In this document: positions 56,263 to 64,000 of the stretch, piece after piece
Layout: every line of letters starts with the position of its first letter
Numbering within the stretch: position 1 is the first letter of the stretch
From: Aureitalea marina
GTDB taxonomy: Bacteria > Bacteroidota > Bacteroidia > Flavobacteriales > Flavobacteriaceae
Assembly: GCF_002943755.1 (NCBI RefSeq)
Contig: NZ_MQUB01000001.1
Location: forward strand, 2,158,501-2,222,500
Length of the DNA: 64,000 nucleotides
Direction of reading: 5' to 3'
Notes under the pieces: generated by a model
Seen by the model: the letters and a program-made list of their open reading frames with translations, nothing else
Databases searched by the model: none
What the model was told of the DNA's origin: nothing
Made by a program: the position numbers and the translations under genes

Positions 56263-58722
56263 TTGGACAAGCTTTTTAGTATTGGTTTTTGGAGTGCAGT
56301 TGCTCGGTTTATACTGCGTAACCGGCTGGCTATCCTTATCGTGATCACTGCTATTACGGTCTTTATGACCATGCAATGGCAGAATATGCGCTTCACCTAT
56401 ACGGAAGCCAACCTCCTGCCGGATGATCATCCCTACAACATCGAATACAGTCAGTTCCTGGACAAATTTGGGGAAGAAGGCAACCTAATGATCTTAGGCG
56501 TGCGAGACAGCACCTTATTTGACCAGGAAACGTTCAGGGCCTGGACCGATCTAGCCAACGAATTGAACGATCATTCCGAGGTGGACCTAACCCTCTCTAT
56601 TGGCGATCTGCAAGTCCTGGAAAAACGCAAGGACACCACCGCATTCAAGTTGGCACCATTTATCCGCGATAGTATTTCATCGCAGGAGCAAATGGATCGG
56701 TACAAGTATGAGTTATTCAACAAGTTACCCTTCTATGAAGGCTTGGTTTATAGCCCAAGCAAAGAATCTGTAAGAACCGCGGTTTACCTGGACAAAGCCA
56801 TTGTCAATTCTCCGGTTAGGAAGGACTTTATTTTCGACGAGGTCATCCCGCTCATCGAAGCTTTTGAAGCGGAGACCGGGGTTGAAGTGTACACTTCTGG
56901 GATGCCCTATATCAGAACTTTGAACTCCCAAAACATCATCGATGAGATTGGCATGTTCATTGGGTCTGCATTGCTGGTCACCTCCCTGATCTTCTTCTTT
57001 TTCTTCCGCTCATTCCGGGCAACCATTATATCCATGTTCACTGTGATCATAGGGGTGATGTGGGCCTTTGGAATCCTAGGGCTTTTACACTATGAGATCA
57101 CGGTGCTCACCGCATTGATCCCGCCGCTGATCATCGTGATCGGGATTCCGAATTGCATATTCCTGATCAATAAATACCAACAGGAGATAAAATCGCATGG
57201 TAACCAGGCCAAATCATTACAACGAGTCATCACCAAGATCGGGAACGCAACCCTGATGACCAACGTGACCACGGCCTCTGGTTTTGCCACTTTCATTCTG
57301 ACTAATAGCAAGTTGCTCAAGGAATTCGGAATCGTGGCCTCGTTGAATATACTGGCCATCTTCCTGCTGTGCCTGACCATTATACCGATCATCTACAGCT
57401 ATATGCCACCCCCTAAATACAAGCACCTGAAACACCTCAACAAGCAGTGGATCGGGAGCTTCGTGGGTTGGATGGAACGCATGGTGAAGGATCACCGGAT
57501 TGCCATTTTCGCGGTCTCTATTGTTTTGCTCTGTGCCAGTATCATAGGGATCTACAACATTCGTATCTCTGGTAGCTTGATCGAGGATATGCCAAAAGAT
57601 GCAGGCTTCTATCAGGATATCAAGTTCTTTGAACAGGAATATGAGGGCATCCTTCCCGTAGAGATCCTAATCGACACCAAACGCAAAAAAGGTGTGATGA
57701 GCTTGGCCACATTAAAGCGTATGGATCGGTTAGAGAACGTCATTGACGAGTTCCCAGAATTCGCCCGCCCTTTGTCTGTGGTCAACTTGGTCAAGTATTC
57801 CAAACAGGCCTACTACAACAATAATCCAGAATACTTCCAACTGCCGAATGGCCAGGAAAGAAGTTTTATCCTATCCTACGCTCGTTCAAACGAAGAGGCA
57901 ACCAATCTCCTATCCAGTTATGTAGATACAACCGGACAGTATGCCAGGATAACCGCCTTTATGAAGGACACCCCTACTGATCGCTTCGACCGGGTGGAAG
58001 AAGATCTTAGGCAGGAGATCGCCAAGATCTTTCCGGAGGAACGATATGATGTAGCCATAACCGGAAAAGCTTTCGTCTTCCAAAAAGGGACCAAATACCT
58101 GGTGAACAACCTCATCCTTTCACTCTCCCTGGCCATTTTCCTGATCGCCTTATTTATGGCCTGGATGTTCCGGAGTGTAAAGATGATACTGGTATCCCTG
58201 ATACCCAACCTACTACCTTTGTTGATCACCGCCGGATTGATGGGCTTCCTGGGTGTTCCCATCAAACCCTCCACTATCTTGGTATTCAGTATTGCATTCG
58301 GGATCTCTGTAGATGACACTATTCACTTTCTGGCCAAATACCGTCAGGAACTCATAGCCAATAACTGGAAGATCAAGAAGTCGGTTTATCTCGCTCTGCG
58401 GGAAACAGGAGTGAGTATGTTGTATACGTCCATTGTACTGTTCTTCGGATTTTCGGTATTCACCATCTCCAGCTTTGGTGGGACGGTCGCATTGGGGGCG
58501 CTGGTTTCAGCAACACTTTTGTTTGCTATGCTGGCCAACCTGCTGCTGCTTCCTTCCCTGTTGCTATCCCTGGAGGATAATATTGCCAATAAGCAGACTC
58601 TCAGAAAACCTGCTCTACAGATCATCCCTGACGGTCAGTTGGCCGAGGAAGAGACCTTACTGGAAACCCTGGCCGAAACAGAAGAGAAAGAAAAAGAAAA
58701 GCAGACGAGCATCACCCATTAA
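56263..58722 (+). CDS. RND-superfamily exporter (MMPL/HpnN-like)
   Basis: The 819-aa inner-membrane protein is built as two halves, each with one helix, a periplasmic porter-type loop and a cluster of five helices. Repeated segments PPLIIVIGIPNCIFLINKYQQE and FSIAFGISVDDTIHFLAKYRQE mark helix 4 of each half; the Asp-Asp in the second is the likely proton relay. Family members move lipids or hydrophobic compounds with the proton gradient. The charged tail (ETEEKEKEKQTS) is cytosolic. The start is TTG (DKLFSIGFWS), chosen because the first helix needs it and a promoter sits just upstream. No adaptor or TolC gene is adjacent. Confidence 0.88.
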   Translation: MDKLFSIGFWSAVARFILRNRLAILIVITAITVFMTMQWQNMRFTYTEANLLPDDHPYNIEYSQFLDKFGEEGNLMILGVRDSTLFDQETFRAWTDLANELNDHSEVDLTLSIGDLQVLEKRKDTTAFKLAPFIRDSISSQEQMDRYKYELFNKLPFYEGLVYSPSKESVRTAVYLDKAIVNSPVRKDFIFDEVIPLIEAFEAETGVEVYTSGMPYIRTLNSQNIIDEIGMFIGSALLVTSLIFFFFFRSFRATIISMFTVIIGVMWAFGILGLLHYEITVLTALIPPLIIVIGIPNCIFLINKYQQEIKSHGNQAKSLQRVITKIGNATLMTNVTTASGFATFILTNSKLLKEFGIVASLNILAIFLLCLTIIPIIYSYMPPPKYKHLKHLNKQWIGSFVGWMERMVKDHRIAIFAVSIVLLCASIIGIYNIRISGSLIEDMPKDAGFYQDIKFFEQEYEGILPVEILIDTKRKKGVMSLATLKRMDRLENVIDEFPEFARPLSVVNLVKYSKQAYYNNNPEYFQLPNGQERSFILSYARSNEEATNLLSSYVDTTGQYARITAFMKDTPTDRFDRVEEDLRQEIAKIFPEERYDVAITGKAFVFQKGTKYLVNNLILSLSLAIFLIALFMAWMFRSVKMILVSLIPNLLPLLITAGLMGFLGVPIKPSTILVFSIAFGISVDDTIHFLAKYRQELIANNWKIKKSVYLALRETGVSMLYTSIVLFFGFSVFTISSFGGTVALGALVSATLLFAMLANLLLLPSLLLSLEDNIANKQTLRKPALQIIPDGQLAEEETLLETLAETEEKEKEKQTSITH

Positions 58723-58791
58723 TTTCGGCTAACCAGCCCAACTTCTTCCTGTCGAAAATACTATCTTTATGGCCTTTAAAATTAGGCTCTA

Positions 58792-60234
58792 ATGCGCTAC
58801 CTGGATATACAGACTTTGCTTAGTGAAGAACCCTTATTGACCGAGGTTACGGTCAAAGGATGGGTCCGCTCTTTCCGTTCCAACAGATTTGTCGCCCTGA
58901 ACGATGGATCGACCATCAAGAATATACAGTGCGTAATCGATTTCGAACAGTTCCCTACCCAAGAGATCGAACGGATCAATATCGGTTCTGCTGTTCAACT
59001 GACAGGAACTTTGGTAGAGAGTCAGGGCCAGGGTCAGAAAGTTGAGATCCAGGTCAGTTCCTTCCAGGTATTGGGTGATGCAGACCCGGAGGAGGTTAAA
59101 TTGACCATACTATCTCCTAAGCGTCACAGCTTGGAAAAACTGAGAGAGCAAGCTCATTTACGTGTGCGCACCAATACCTTTGGCGCAGTTATGCGACTGC
59201 GTTCCAAATTGGCCTTTGGGGTACACAAATACTTTCAGGAGAATGGTTTCTACTATATGCATGCTCCTATCATTACAGGAAGTGATGCCGAAGGTGCCGG
59301 AGAGATGTTCCGTGTAACTACCTTCGATCTAAACAATGCCCCGTTGACAGAAGATGGAGGGATAGACTATAAGCAGGACTTCTTTGACAAGGAAACCAAC
59401 CTGACCGTCAGCGGACAATTGGAAGCCGAGACTTACGCCATGGGATTGGGTAAGGTATACACATTTGGACCAACCTTTCGGGCCGAGAATTCCAATACTT
59501 CCCGTCACCTGGCCGAATTTTGGATGATAGAACCGGAAGTAGCCTTCTGCGACCTGGATGGCAACATGGACCTGGCCGAGGATTTCATCAAGAGTGTTAT
59601 TCAGTACGCTTTGGATAACTGTGATGACGACCTCGAATTTTTAGAAAACCGGTTGATCCAAGAGGACAAGACCAAGCCTCAGAACGAACGATCAGAAATG
59701 ACCCTCAGAGAGCGCTTGCACTTTGTGGTAGACAACACCTTCAAGCGGGTTACTTACACCGAGGCGATTGACATCCTGAAAAACTCCAAACCCAACAAAA
59801 AGAAAAAATTCAAGTTCCCGATAGACGAATGGGGTGCGGATCTACAAAGTGAACACGAAAGATTCTTAGTAGAGAAACACTTTAAATGCCCGGTGATCCT
59901 TTTTGACTATCCCGCCAACATCAAAGCCTTTTATATGCGGCTGAATGAGGATGAAAAGACGGTCAGGGCGATGGATGTCCTTTTCCCGGGTATAGGGGAG
60001 ATCGTTGGAGGGTCTCAGCGTGAAGAACGATATGATGTACTGTTGGACAAGATGAAAGCTATGGACATTCCTCAGGAAGAGCTACAGTGGTATCTGGACC
60101 TGCGAAAGTTTGGTACGGCGGTTCACAGTGGTTTTGGCCTTGGCTTTGAACGGCTGGTCCAGTTTGTAACCGGAATGGGTAACATCCGTGATGTGATCCC
60201 TTATCCGAGAACTCCGGGAAATGCCAAATTTTAA
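58792..60234 (+). CDS. asnS: Asparaginyl-tRNA synthetase
   Basis: The 480-aa class IIb synthetase charges tRNA-Asn. An N-terminal OB-fold binds the anticodon (about 15-105, VTVKGWVRSFRSNRFVALNDGS). Class II motif 2 is FRAENSNTSRHLAEFWMIEPE near 230 and motif 3 is GFGLGFERLV near 450. The insertion between motifs 2 and 3, about 100 residues, is usual for Bacteroidota AsnRS. It is followed after 81 bp by rpoN. Confidence 0.96.
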   Translation: MRYLDIQTLLSEEPLLTEVTVKGWVRSFRSNRFVALNDGSTIKNIQCVIDFEQFPTQEIERINIGSAVQLTGTLVESQGQGQKVEIQVSSFQVLGDADPEEVKLTILSPKRHSLEKLREQAHLRVRTNTFGAVMRLRSKLAFGVHKYFQENGFYYMHAPIITGSDAEGAGEMFRVTTFDLNNAPLTEDGGIDYKQDFFDKETNLTVSGQLEAETYAMGLGKVYTFGPTFRAENSNTSRHLAEFWMIEPEVAFCDLDGNMDLAEDFIKSVIQYALDNCDDDLEFLENRLIQEDKTKPQNERSEMTLRERLHFVVDNTFKRVTYTEAIDILKNSKPNKKKKFKFPIDEWGADLQSEHERFLVEKHFKCPVILFDYPANIKAFYMRLNEDEKTVRAMDVLFPGIGEIVGGSQREERYDVLLDKMKAMDIPQEELQWYLDLRKFGTAVHSGFGLGFERLVQFVTGMGNIRDVIPYPRTPGNAKF

Positions 60235-60315
60235 ATGCCTTTTTAAAGGATCCGAGCCGTTATTCCTAAAGTAAATTCCCACTTTTTTTTACTTTTAAGG
60301 TAAGGCTGACCCCCT

Positions 60316-61770
60316 ATGTTAAAACAACAACTCAATTTCAAGCTCTCTCAAAAGCTGTCTCCCCAGCAGATTCAGCTGATGAAGCTTATCCAATTGCCAA
60401 CTCAGGCCTTTGAACAACGGGTCTCCCAGGAAATGGAAGAGAACCCTGCCTTGGAAGGTGGAAAGGATCAAAAAGACAGTTTGGATGACGAGTTTGGGTC
60501 GGATAATTATGACGATGCCTCTGAGGGAGAAGTGATCGAAACAGAGATCAACGTTGACGAATATCTGAGCGATGACGAGATCCCCAGTTATAAGCTGTCG
60601 GCCAATAATTATGGGGACGAAGAGGAGAAACAGACGCCTTATGCTTCCGGGACCTCATTTAATCAGTATTTATTGGGGCAACTTCGCACCTATCGGCTAG
60701 ACGATCAGGAGACCGATATCGCCCGTTTCCTGGTTGGTAGTGTTGATGAAAGCGGTTATATCCGCAGAGAGATGGACGACATCGTCGACGACCTGGCCTT
60801 TACCCAGAACATCTATACGGATGTGGAGACAGTAGAAAAAGTACTGGAGAAGGTACAGGAGCTAGACCCGGCAGGTGTTGGCGCAAGGGATCTACAGGAA
60901 TGTCTCAGCATACAATTGCAAAGGAAGGCTGCGAATCCGGAGGTCGATCTGGCCCAAAGAATAGTCGATGAGGCCTTTGACCAATTCTCGAAAAAGCACT
61001 ACAAGAAATTGATGAGCAAATTCGATATCTCTGAAGACGAGCTTCGCTCGGCCATTCAGGAGATCGAAGGTCTAAATCCCAAACCGGGAGGGGCCTATTC
61101 AGGCAACACTCGAATTGTAGAGCACGTTGTGCCGGATTTTACCATTCGCATCGTTGATGGACAACTGGAATTGACATTAAATGGTCGTAATGCTCCAGAA
61201 TTACACGTTTCAAGGGAGTATTCCGATATGTTGAAGGGCTACAAGGACGCCAAGGAAAAAACCAAGTCTCAAAAAGATGCAGTCCTGTTCATCAAGCAAA
61301 AACTGGATGCGGCCAAGTGGTTTATCGATGCGATTAAGCAGCGTCAGCAGACCCTCTATGTCACCATGAATGCCATCATGCATCACCAGGAAGAATACTT
61401 CCTCACAGGAGATGAACGCAAACTGAAACCCATGATCCTCAAGGACATTGCAGATAAGATCAATATGGATGTTTCCACCGTTTCCCGGGTAGCCAATAGC
61501 AAATATGTAGATACTCCTTACGGCACAAAATTGATCAAGGAATTCTTTAGCGAATCTATGACCAATGTCGAAGGCGAAGAGGTCAGTACCCGAGAGATCA
61601 AAAAGATTCTGGAGATCACCATAGCCGAGGAGGACAAGCGCAAACCCCTAACTGACGACAAGCTCGCCCAGATATTGAAAGAGAAGGGATATCCCATAGC
61701 CCGAAGGACTGTGGCCAAATATAGGGAGCAGTTGGATCTGCCCGTTGCCCGACTTAGAAAGGAGATTTGA
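60316..61770 (+). CDS. rpoN: RNA polymerase sigma-54 factor
   Basis: The 484-aa protein has an N-terminal activator-interaction region rich in Gln/Leu (LSPQQIQLMKLIQLPTQAFEQ), an acidic linker (about 50-105), a core-binding domain (about 115-300) and a DNA-binding HTH (DISTVSRVANSKYV-like, seen as MDVSTVSRVANSKYVDTPYG). The RpoN box is ARRTVAKYREQLDLP near the C-terminus. It transcribes from -24/-12 promoters with enhancer-binding proteins; none of those is encoded in this window. Its stop overlaps the next gene's ATG by one base (TGATG). Confidence 0.96.
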   Translation: MLKQQLNFKLSQKLSPQQIQLMKLIQLPTQAFEQRVSQEMEENPALEGGKDQKDSLDDEFGSDNYDDASEGEVIETEINVDEYLSDDEIPSYKLSANNYGDEEEKQTPYASGTSFNQYLLGQLRTYRLDDQETDIARFLVGSVDESGYIRREMDDIVDDLAFTQNIYTDVETVEKVLEKVQELDPAGVGARDLQECLSIQLQRKAANPEVDLAQRIVDEAFDQFSKKHYKKLMSKFDISEDELRSAIQEIEGLNPKPGGAYSGNTRIVEHVVPDFTIRIVDGQLELTLNGRNAPELHVSREYSDMLKGYKDAKEKTKSQKDAVLFIKQKLDAAKWFIDAIKQRQQTLYVTMNAIMHHQEEYFLTGDERKLKPMILKDIADKINMDVSTVSRVANSKYVDTPYGTKLIKEFFSESMTNVEGEEVSTREIKKILEITIAEEDKRKPLTDDKLAQILKEKGYPIARRTVAKYREQLDLPVARLRKEI

Positions 61771-62375
61771 TGGGCTTTCTTCTCAAAGCAGGTGCTTATA
61801 TATTCCATCCATTGCTGATGCCCGTGATGGGCACCTTACTCTATTACCAGGTAAGCCCACGCTTTATTGAGCCCGAATTGAGGTTGACCAAGATCTTTGC
61901 CGTGGCAATTATCACCTTTTTTATTCCGGTGATCTCTTTCTTCCTACTGAGAAATCTCAGGCTGGTCGAGTCCATTCATCTCAGAACGGTCAAAGAGAGG
62001 AAATTCCCCTTAATGATCAACTGTCTGTTGATTCTTCTTATCGTTAAACTAGTCTTTGATCCCTACCAGGACCCAGAATTGTACTACTTCTTCGTAGCTA
62101 TACTTTTTACTACCATAACTGCCTTGATACTGGTCATGTTAAAATTCAAGGTCTCTCTCCATCAAATGGGAATAGCCGGCGTCACCTTTTTCCTGATCGG
62201 GCTCAGTGTGCACTTCCAGGTGAATATGTTGGTCTGGATAGGATTCAATCTTTTTGCCAATGGCTGGGTGGCCAGTTCCAGGCTATATACCCGCTCCCAT
62301 ACTTACCCTGAATTAATCATCGGGTTCTTTGTAGGGGCTATTCCCCAGTTGACTCTAATGAACTTCTGGCTATAG
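61770..62375 (+). CDS. Small membrane protein, possibly PAP2-like
   Basis: The product is 201 aa with six membrane helices. Segments KERKFP (about 76), HQMGIAG (about 130) and SRLYTRSHTYPELIIGFFVGA (about 170-190) are arranged like the three motifs of PAP2 phosphatases, but each is incomplete, so catalysis is uncertain. The ATG at 61770 has a good ribosome-binding sequence (AAGGAG) 5 bp upstream inside rpoN. It overlaps the rpoN stop by one base and the convergent PorT-like gene by six. Confidence 0.65.
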   Translation: MGFLLKAGAYIFHPLLMPVMGTLLYYQVSPRFIEPELRLTKIFAVAIITFFIPVISFFLLRNLRLVESIHLRTVKERKFPLMINCLLILLIVKLVFDPYQDPELYYFFVAILFTTITALILVMLKFKVSLHQMGIAGVTFFLIGLSVHFQVNMLVWIGFNLFANGWVASSRLYTRSHTYPELIIGFFVGAIPQLTLMNFWL

Positions 62376-63095
62376 GATATAGAAGATCAGACCCAGTTTT
62401 AGGGCCTGGAAATTGACCTCTTGTCCATCTTCCGTCCTTCCGTCCGGGAAGAATGGATTAAGCCCGTAATAGCCGTAGAAGTTAAAGGTGCTATACCCCA
62501 TACTGAGCGTCACACCCATACGGAACTTTTCAAATTCTGGTATCTCTGTGGTCGTTATGGTGTTTCCGGATTCCTTTAATTTTGACTTGTGGTAATAGGA
62601 ATATCCAAATCGGACACCGCCGTAGATCCTCCAGAACTTATTATATGCTGAGGTAGAGGTTCGCCAACGAAATTCAATGGGGAGTTCGATGGTGTAAACA
62701 GCCAGACGATTAGAATTAAAATCCCGATCGTCGTCCAACACTTCGAATAAGGTGCTGTTATTATTACGCTTCTGGATAAAGAGGTTTTGGCCGTACTGAT
62801 CGAAGGATATTCCCGCTCCCACGGCTATGGCAATATTGCGTTGAGCATTGACGGGCATATCGCGGAGAAAACCCGCGAAAACACCCCCTGATACCCCCCG
62901 TATACTTACTCCGTTGGGTACGTTAAGGGGAACATTGTAGCTGATCCCTACATAGAACTGATCTTCCCGATACCGATCGTCTATTGGCAGACTATCCGTG
63001 GGTTGGGTTTGTTGTTCGGTCTGACTGAAGGCTGGGAAAATGACGACCAAGCTAAACAACACAAAGAGAAGCGAAATCCGAAAGAGGTTGATCAT
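62370..63095 (-). CDS. PorT-like outer-membrane beta-barrel protein
   Basis: The 241-aa protein has a signal peptide (LLFVLFSLVVIFPAFSQ) and an eight-stranded barrel with extracellular loops, for example YVGISYNVPLNVPNGVS and LELPIEFRWR-like strands (seen as ELPIEFRWRTSTS). The length fits the PorT/SprT family, part of the type IX secretion machinery, and the neighbours rpoN and ExbD fit. However, other beta-barrel families of the same size cannot be excluded. The window has a T9SS client (the giant HYR protein) but no other T9SS machinery gene. Confidence 0.7.
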   Translation of the reverse strand: MINLFRISLLFVLFSLVVIFPAFSQTEQQTQPTDSLPIDDRYREDQFYVGISYNVPLNVPNGVSIRGVSGGVFAGFLRDMPVNAQRNIAIAVGAGISFDQYGQNLFIQKRNNNSTLFEVLDDDRDFNSNRLAVYTIELPIEFRWRTSTSAYNKFWRIYGGVRFGYSYYHKSKLKESGNTITTTEIPEFEKFRMGVTLSMGYSTFNFYGYYGLNPFFPDGRTEDGQEVNFQALKLGLIFYIL

Positions 63096-63170
63096 GGTCT
63101 AAAGTTGATTAACAAATTTAGTTTTTTTTTCACGCCAGCAACAGGTCGCCCTTTCGTTTCGTCTGTAAAT

Positions 63171-63200
63171 AAAAAAAGCCCCGGAAAAATCCGGGGCTTT
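63171..63200 (-). terminator. Terminator region beside the exbD genes
   Basis: A stem AAAAGCCCCGGA / TCCGGGGCTTTT (loop AAAA) is flanked by A and T runs. On the minus strand it follows the ExbD stop (63222) and would end that transcript before the PorT-like gene's region. Confidence 0.8.
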
Positions 63201-63221
63201 TGTGCTCTTTAAACCAAAATA

Positions 63222-63695
63222 TCAATTATCCAGCTGATTTCCTGGAGTCGTGATATAAATAATCTTTGTCATATTCAAATCCCTCAATTCCTGTTTGATA
63301 TCCGATACCAAACCTGTATTGGTTTCCTCATCTACTTTCAATGCAACCATCACTTTGTCCTGCAATTCTGGACGAAGCTTTGCACGGAGTTCGTTAAGGG
63401 CGAATTTGATGTTGGAGATATCCGTATACTTATCTCCGATCTGGATCTTACCTTCTGTACCGTACGTTTCTTGATACTGCGGACCAGGTTTCCCGGCATA
63501 AATAAAGATCGAACGATCCTTCTTTAGCTTCTCAACCTGATCTCCTTTTGGTAGTTTCTGCTGCACCAGCAAATTGCTGTCTCGCAAAACGGTTACTACC
63601 ATAAAGAAGAATAACAACATAAAAACGATATCAGGCAAAGACGCCGTCGATATGGCTGGAAGATCTCCTCCCTGTTTCTTCTTAAACTTAGACAT
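63222..63695 (-). CDS. exbD: ExbD/TolR-type biopolymer transport protein
   Basis: The 157-aa protein has one N-terminal membrane helix (IVFMLLFFFMVVTVL, about 25-40) preceded by a basic cytosolic segment. The helix is entered by STASLPDIVFML, whose Asp is the usual proton-carrying residue. A periplasmic domain follows. With ExbB/TolQ it forms the proton-driven motor that energises TonB or gliding-type transport. A second ExbD gene lies 16 bp upstream, as is usual in Bacteroidota exbB-exbD-exbD loci. The exbB gene would lie beyond the window. Confidence 0.93.
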   Translation of the reverse strand: MSKFKKKQGGDLPAISTASLPDIVFMLLFFFMVVTVLRDSNLLVQQKLPKGDQVEKLKKDRSIFIYAGKPGPQYQETYGTEGKIQIGDKYTDISNIKFALNELRAKLRPELQDKVMVALKVDEETNTGLVSDIKQELRDLNMTKIIYITTPGNQLDN

Positions 63696-63711
63696 GTGCT
63701 ATGTTGTTAAA

Positions 63712-64000
63712 TTATTGTCCTCTTTTCTTAGGCTCAGCTTCAGAAAGCTTGAGCGGTATCATCTTCTGGATGTTTTGTAATTTCTCCTCAGTGGCTTCAA
63801 TATCACCATTGAAGTTACCCTCATCTATGGATTTCTTGACATCTGTGAACTTCCAGCCGTATAATCGCTGTGATTCTCTGTCACGAAGGAAATTATAGGC
63901 CGCCACTAGTTCATTCTGAACGGCGATATACATCTTGTAAGACGTCAAACGGTCATTCTGAACAGAAATAACTGCCTTTTCAGGGTTATCAGAAGATTCT
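63712..64000 (-). CDS. exbD: ExbD/TolR-type protein, 5' part cut by window edge
   Basis: The frame is open from 64000 to the stop at 63712, giving the last about 95 residues: a periplasmic ExbD-like part (KAVISVQNDRLTSYKMYIAV) with a Lys/Arg-rich end, PKKRGQ. In Bacteroidota the second ExbD of the pair is usually longer than the first and has this pattern. The membrane helix and its Asp lie outside the window. The TTG at 63948 is not a likely start, since the frame continues in register. It is the upstream gene of an operon with the exbD at 63222. Confidence 0.85.
   Translation of the reverse strand, partial: ESSDNPEKAVISVQNDRLTSYKMYIAVQNELVAAYNFLRDRESQRLYGWKFTDVKKSIDEGNFNGDIEATEEKLQNIQKMIPLKLSEAEPKKRGQ

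Overview
The window is chromosomal DNA of a member of the Bacteroidota, most likely a marine Flavobacteriaceae. The evidence is a type IX secretion (T9SS) C-terminal sorting domain, many SusD-era style lipoproteins with short leaders, DUF2723, DUF5916 and GH92 genes, a Reg_prop sensor kinase, type III glutamine synthetase, and promoters of the TTG-N17-19-TAnnTTTG type. I do not name a genus.

Layout. 0-3.1 kb: end of a lipoprotein gene, a serine hydrolase and a membrane-anchored AraC regulator. 3.3-26.0 kb: an accessory segment of about 22 kb bounded by a 240-bp direct repeat (one mismatch), each copy carrying a complete tRNA-Gln(UUG) gene. At its left end lies a decayed tyrosine recombinase. 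The segment holds a giant (about 3,000 aa) T9SS-secreted FG-GAP/HYR-repeat protein, a glnN-amt-glsA nitrogen assimilation operon, two microprotein ORFs, and a divergently arranged periplasmic-propeller sensor kinase and LuxR-type response regulator. Three of its transcription units (giant protein, glnN operon, microproteins) start from a shared 70-bp promoter/operator module with identical internal spacing. This is the most notable signal in the window and suggests one regulon, plausibly run by the local two-component pair.

26.1-35.8 kb: a DUF2723 membrane glycosyltransferase-like protein, a polysaccharide deacetylase, an odd thioredoxin-like protein, a membrane metallophosphoesterase, and a coupled GH92 mannosidase / glycosylasparaginase pair suited to N-glycan degradation. 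36.0-40.5 kb: a cyanophycin (nitrogen storage polymer) cluster, cphA, cphB and an isoaspartyl peptidase. 40.6-49.8 kb: polA, a DUF5916 outer-membrane protein, and small or propeller lipoproteins.

50-64 kb is a housekeeping core: rplM-rpsI, rpsB-tsf, pyrH-frr, a DUF5686-like barrel protein, an RND-type exporter, asnS, rpoN, a small membrane protein, a PorT-like barrel and two ExbD genes.

Four otherwise intact genes (giant protein, glycosylasparaginase, polA, DUF5686-like protein) are each broken by loss of one G in a coding-strand G run. Because polA is among them, sequencing or assembly undercalls of homopolymers are the likeliest cause, and the products are described here as if intact.
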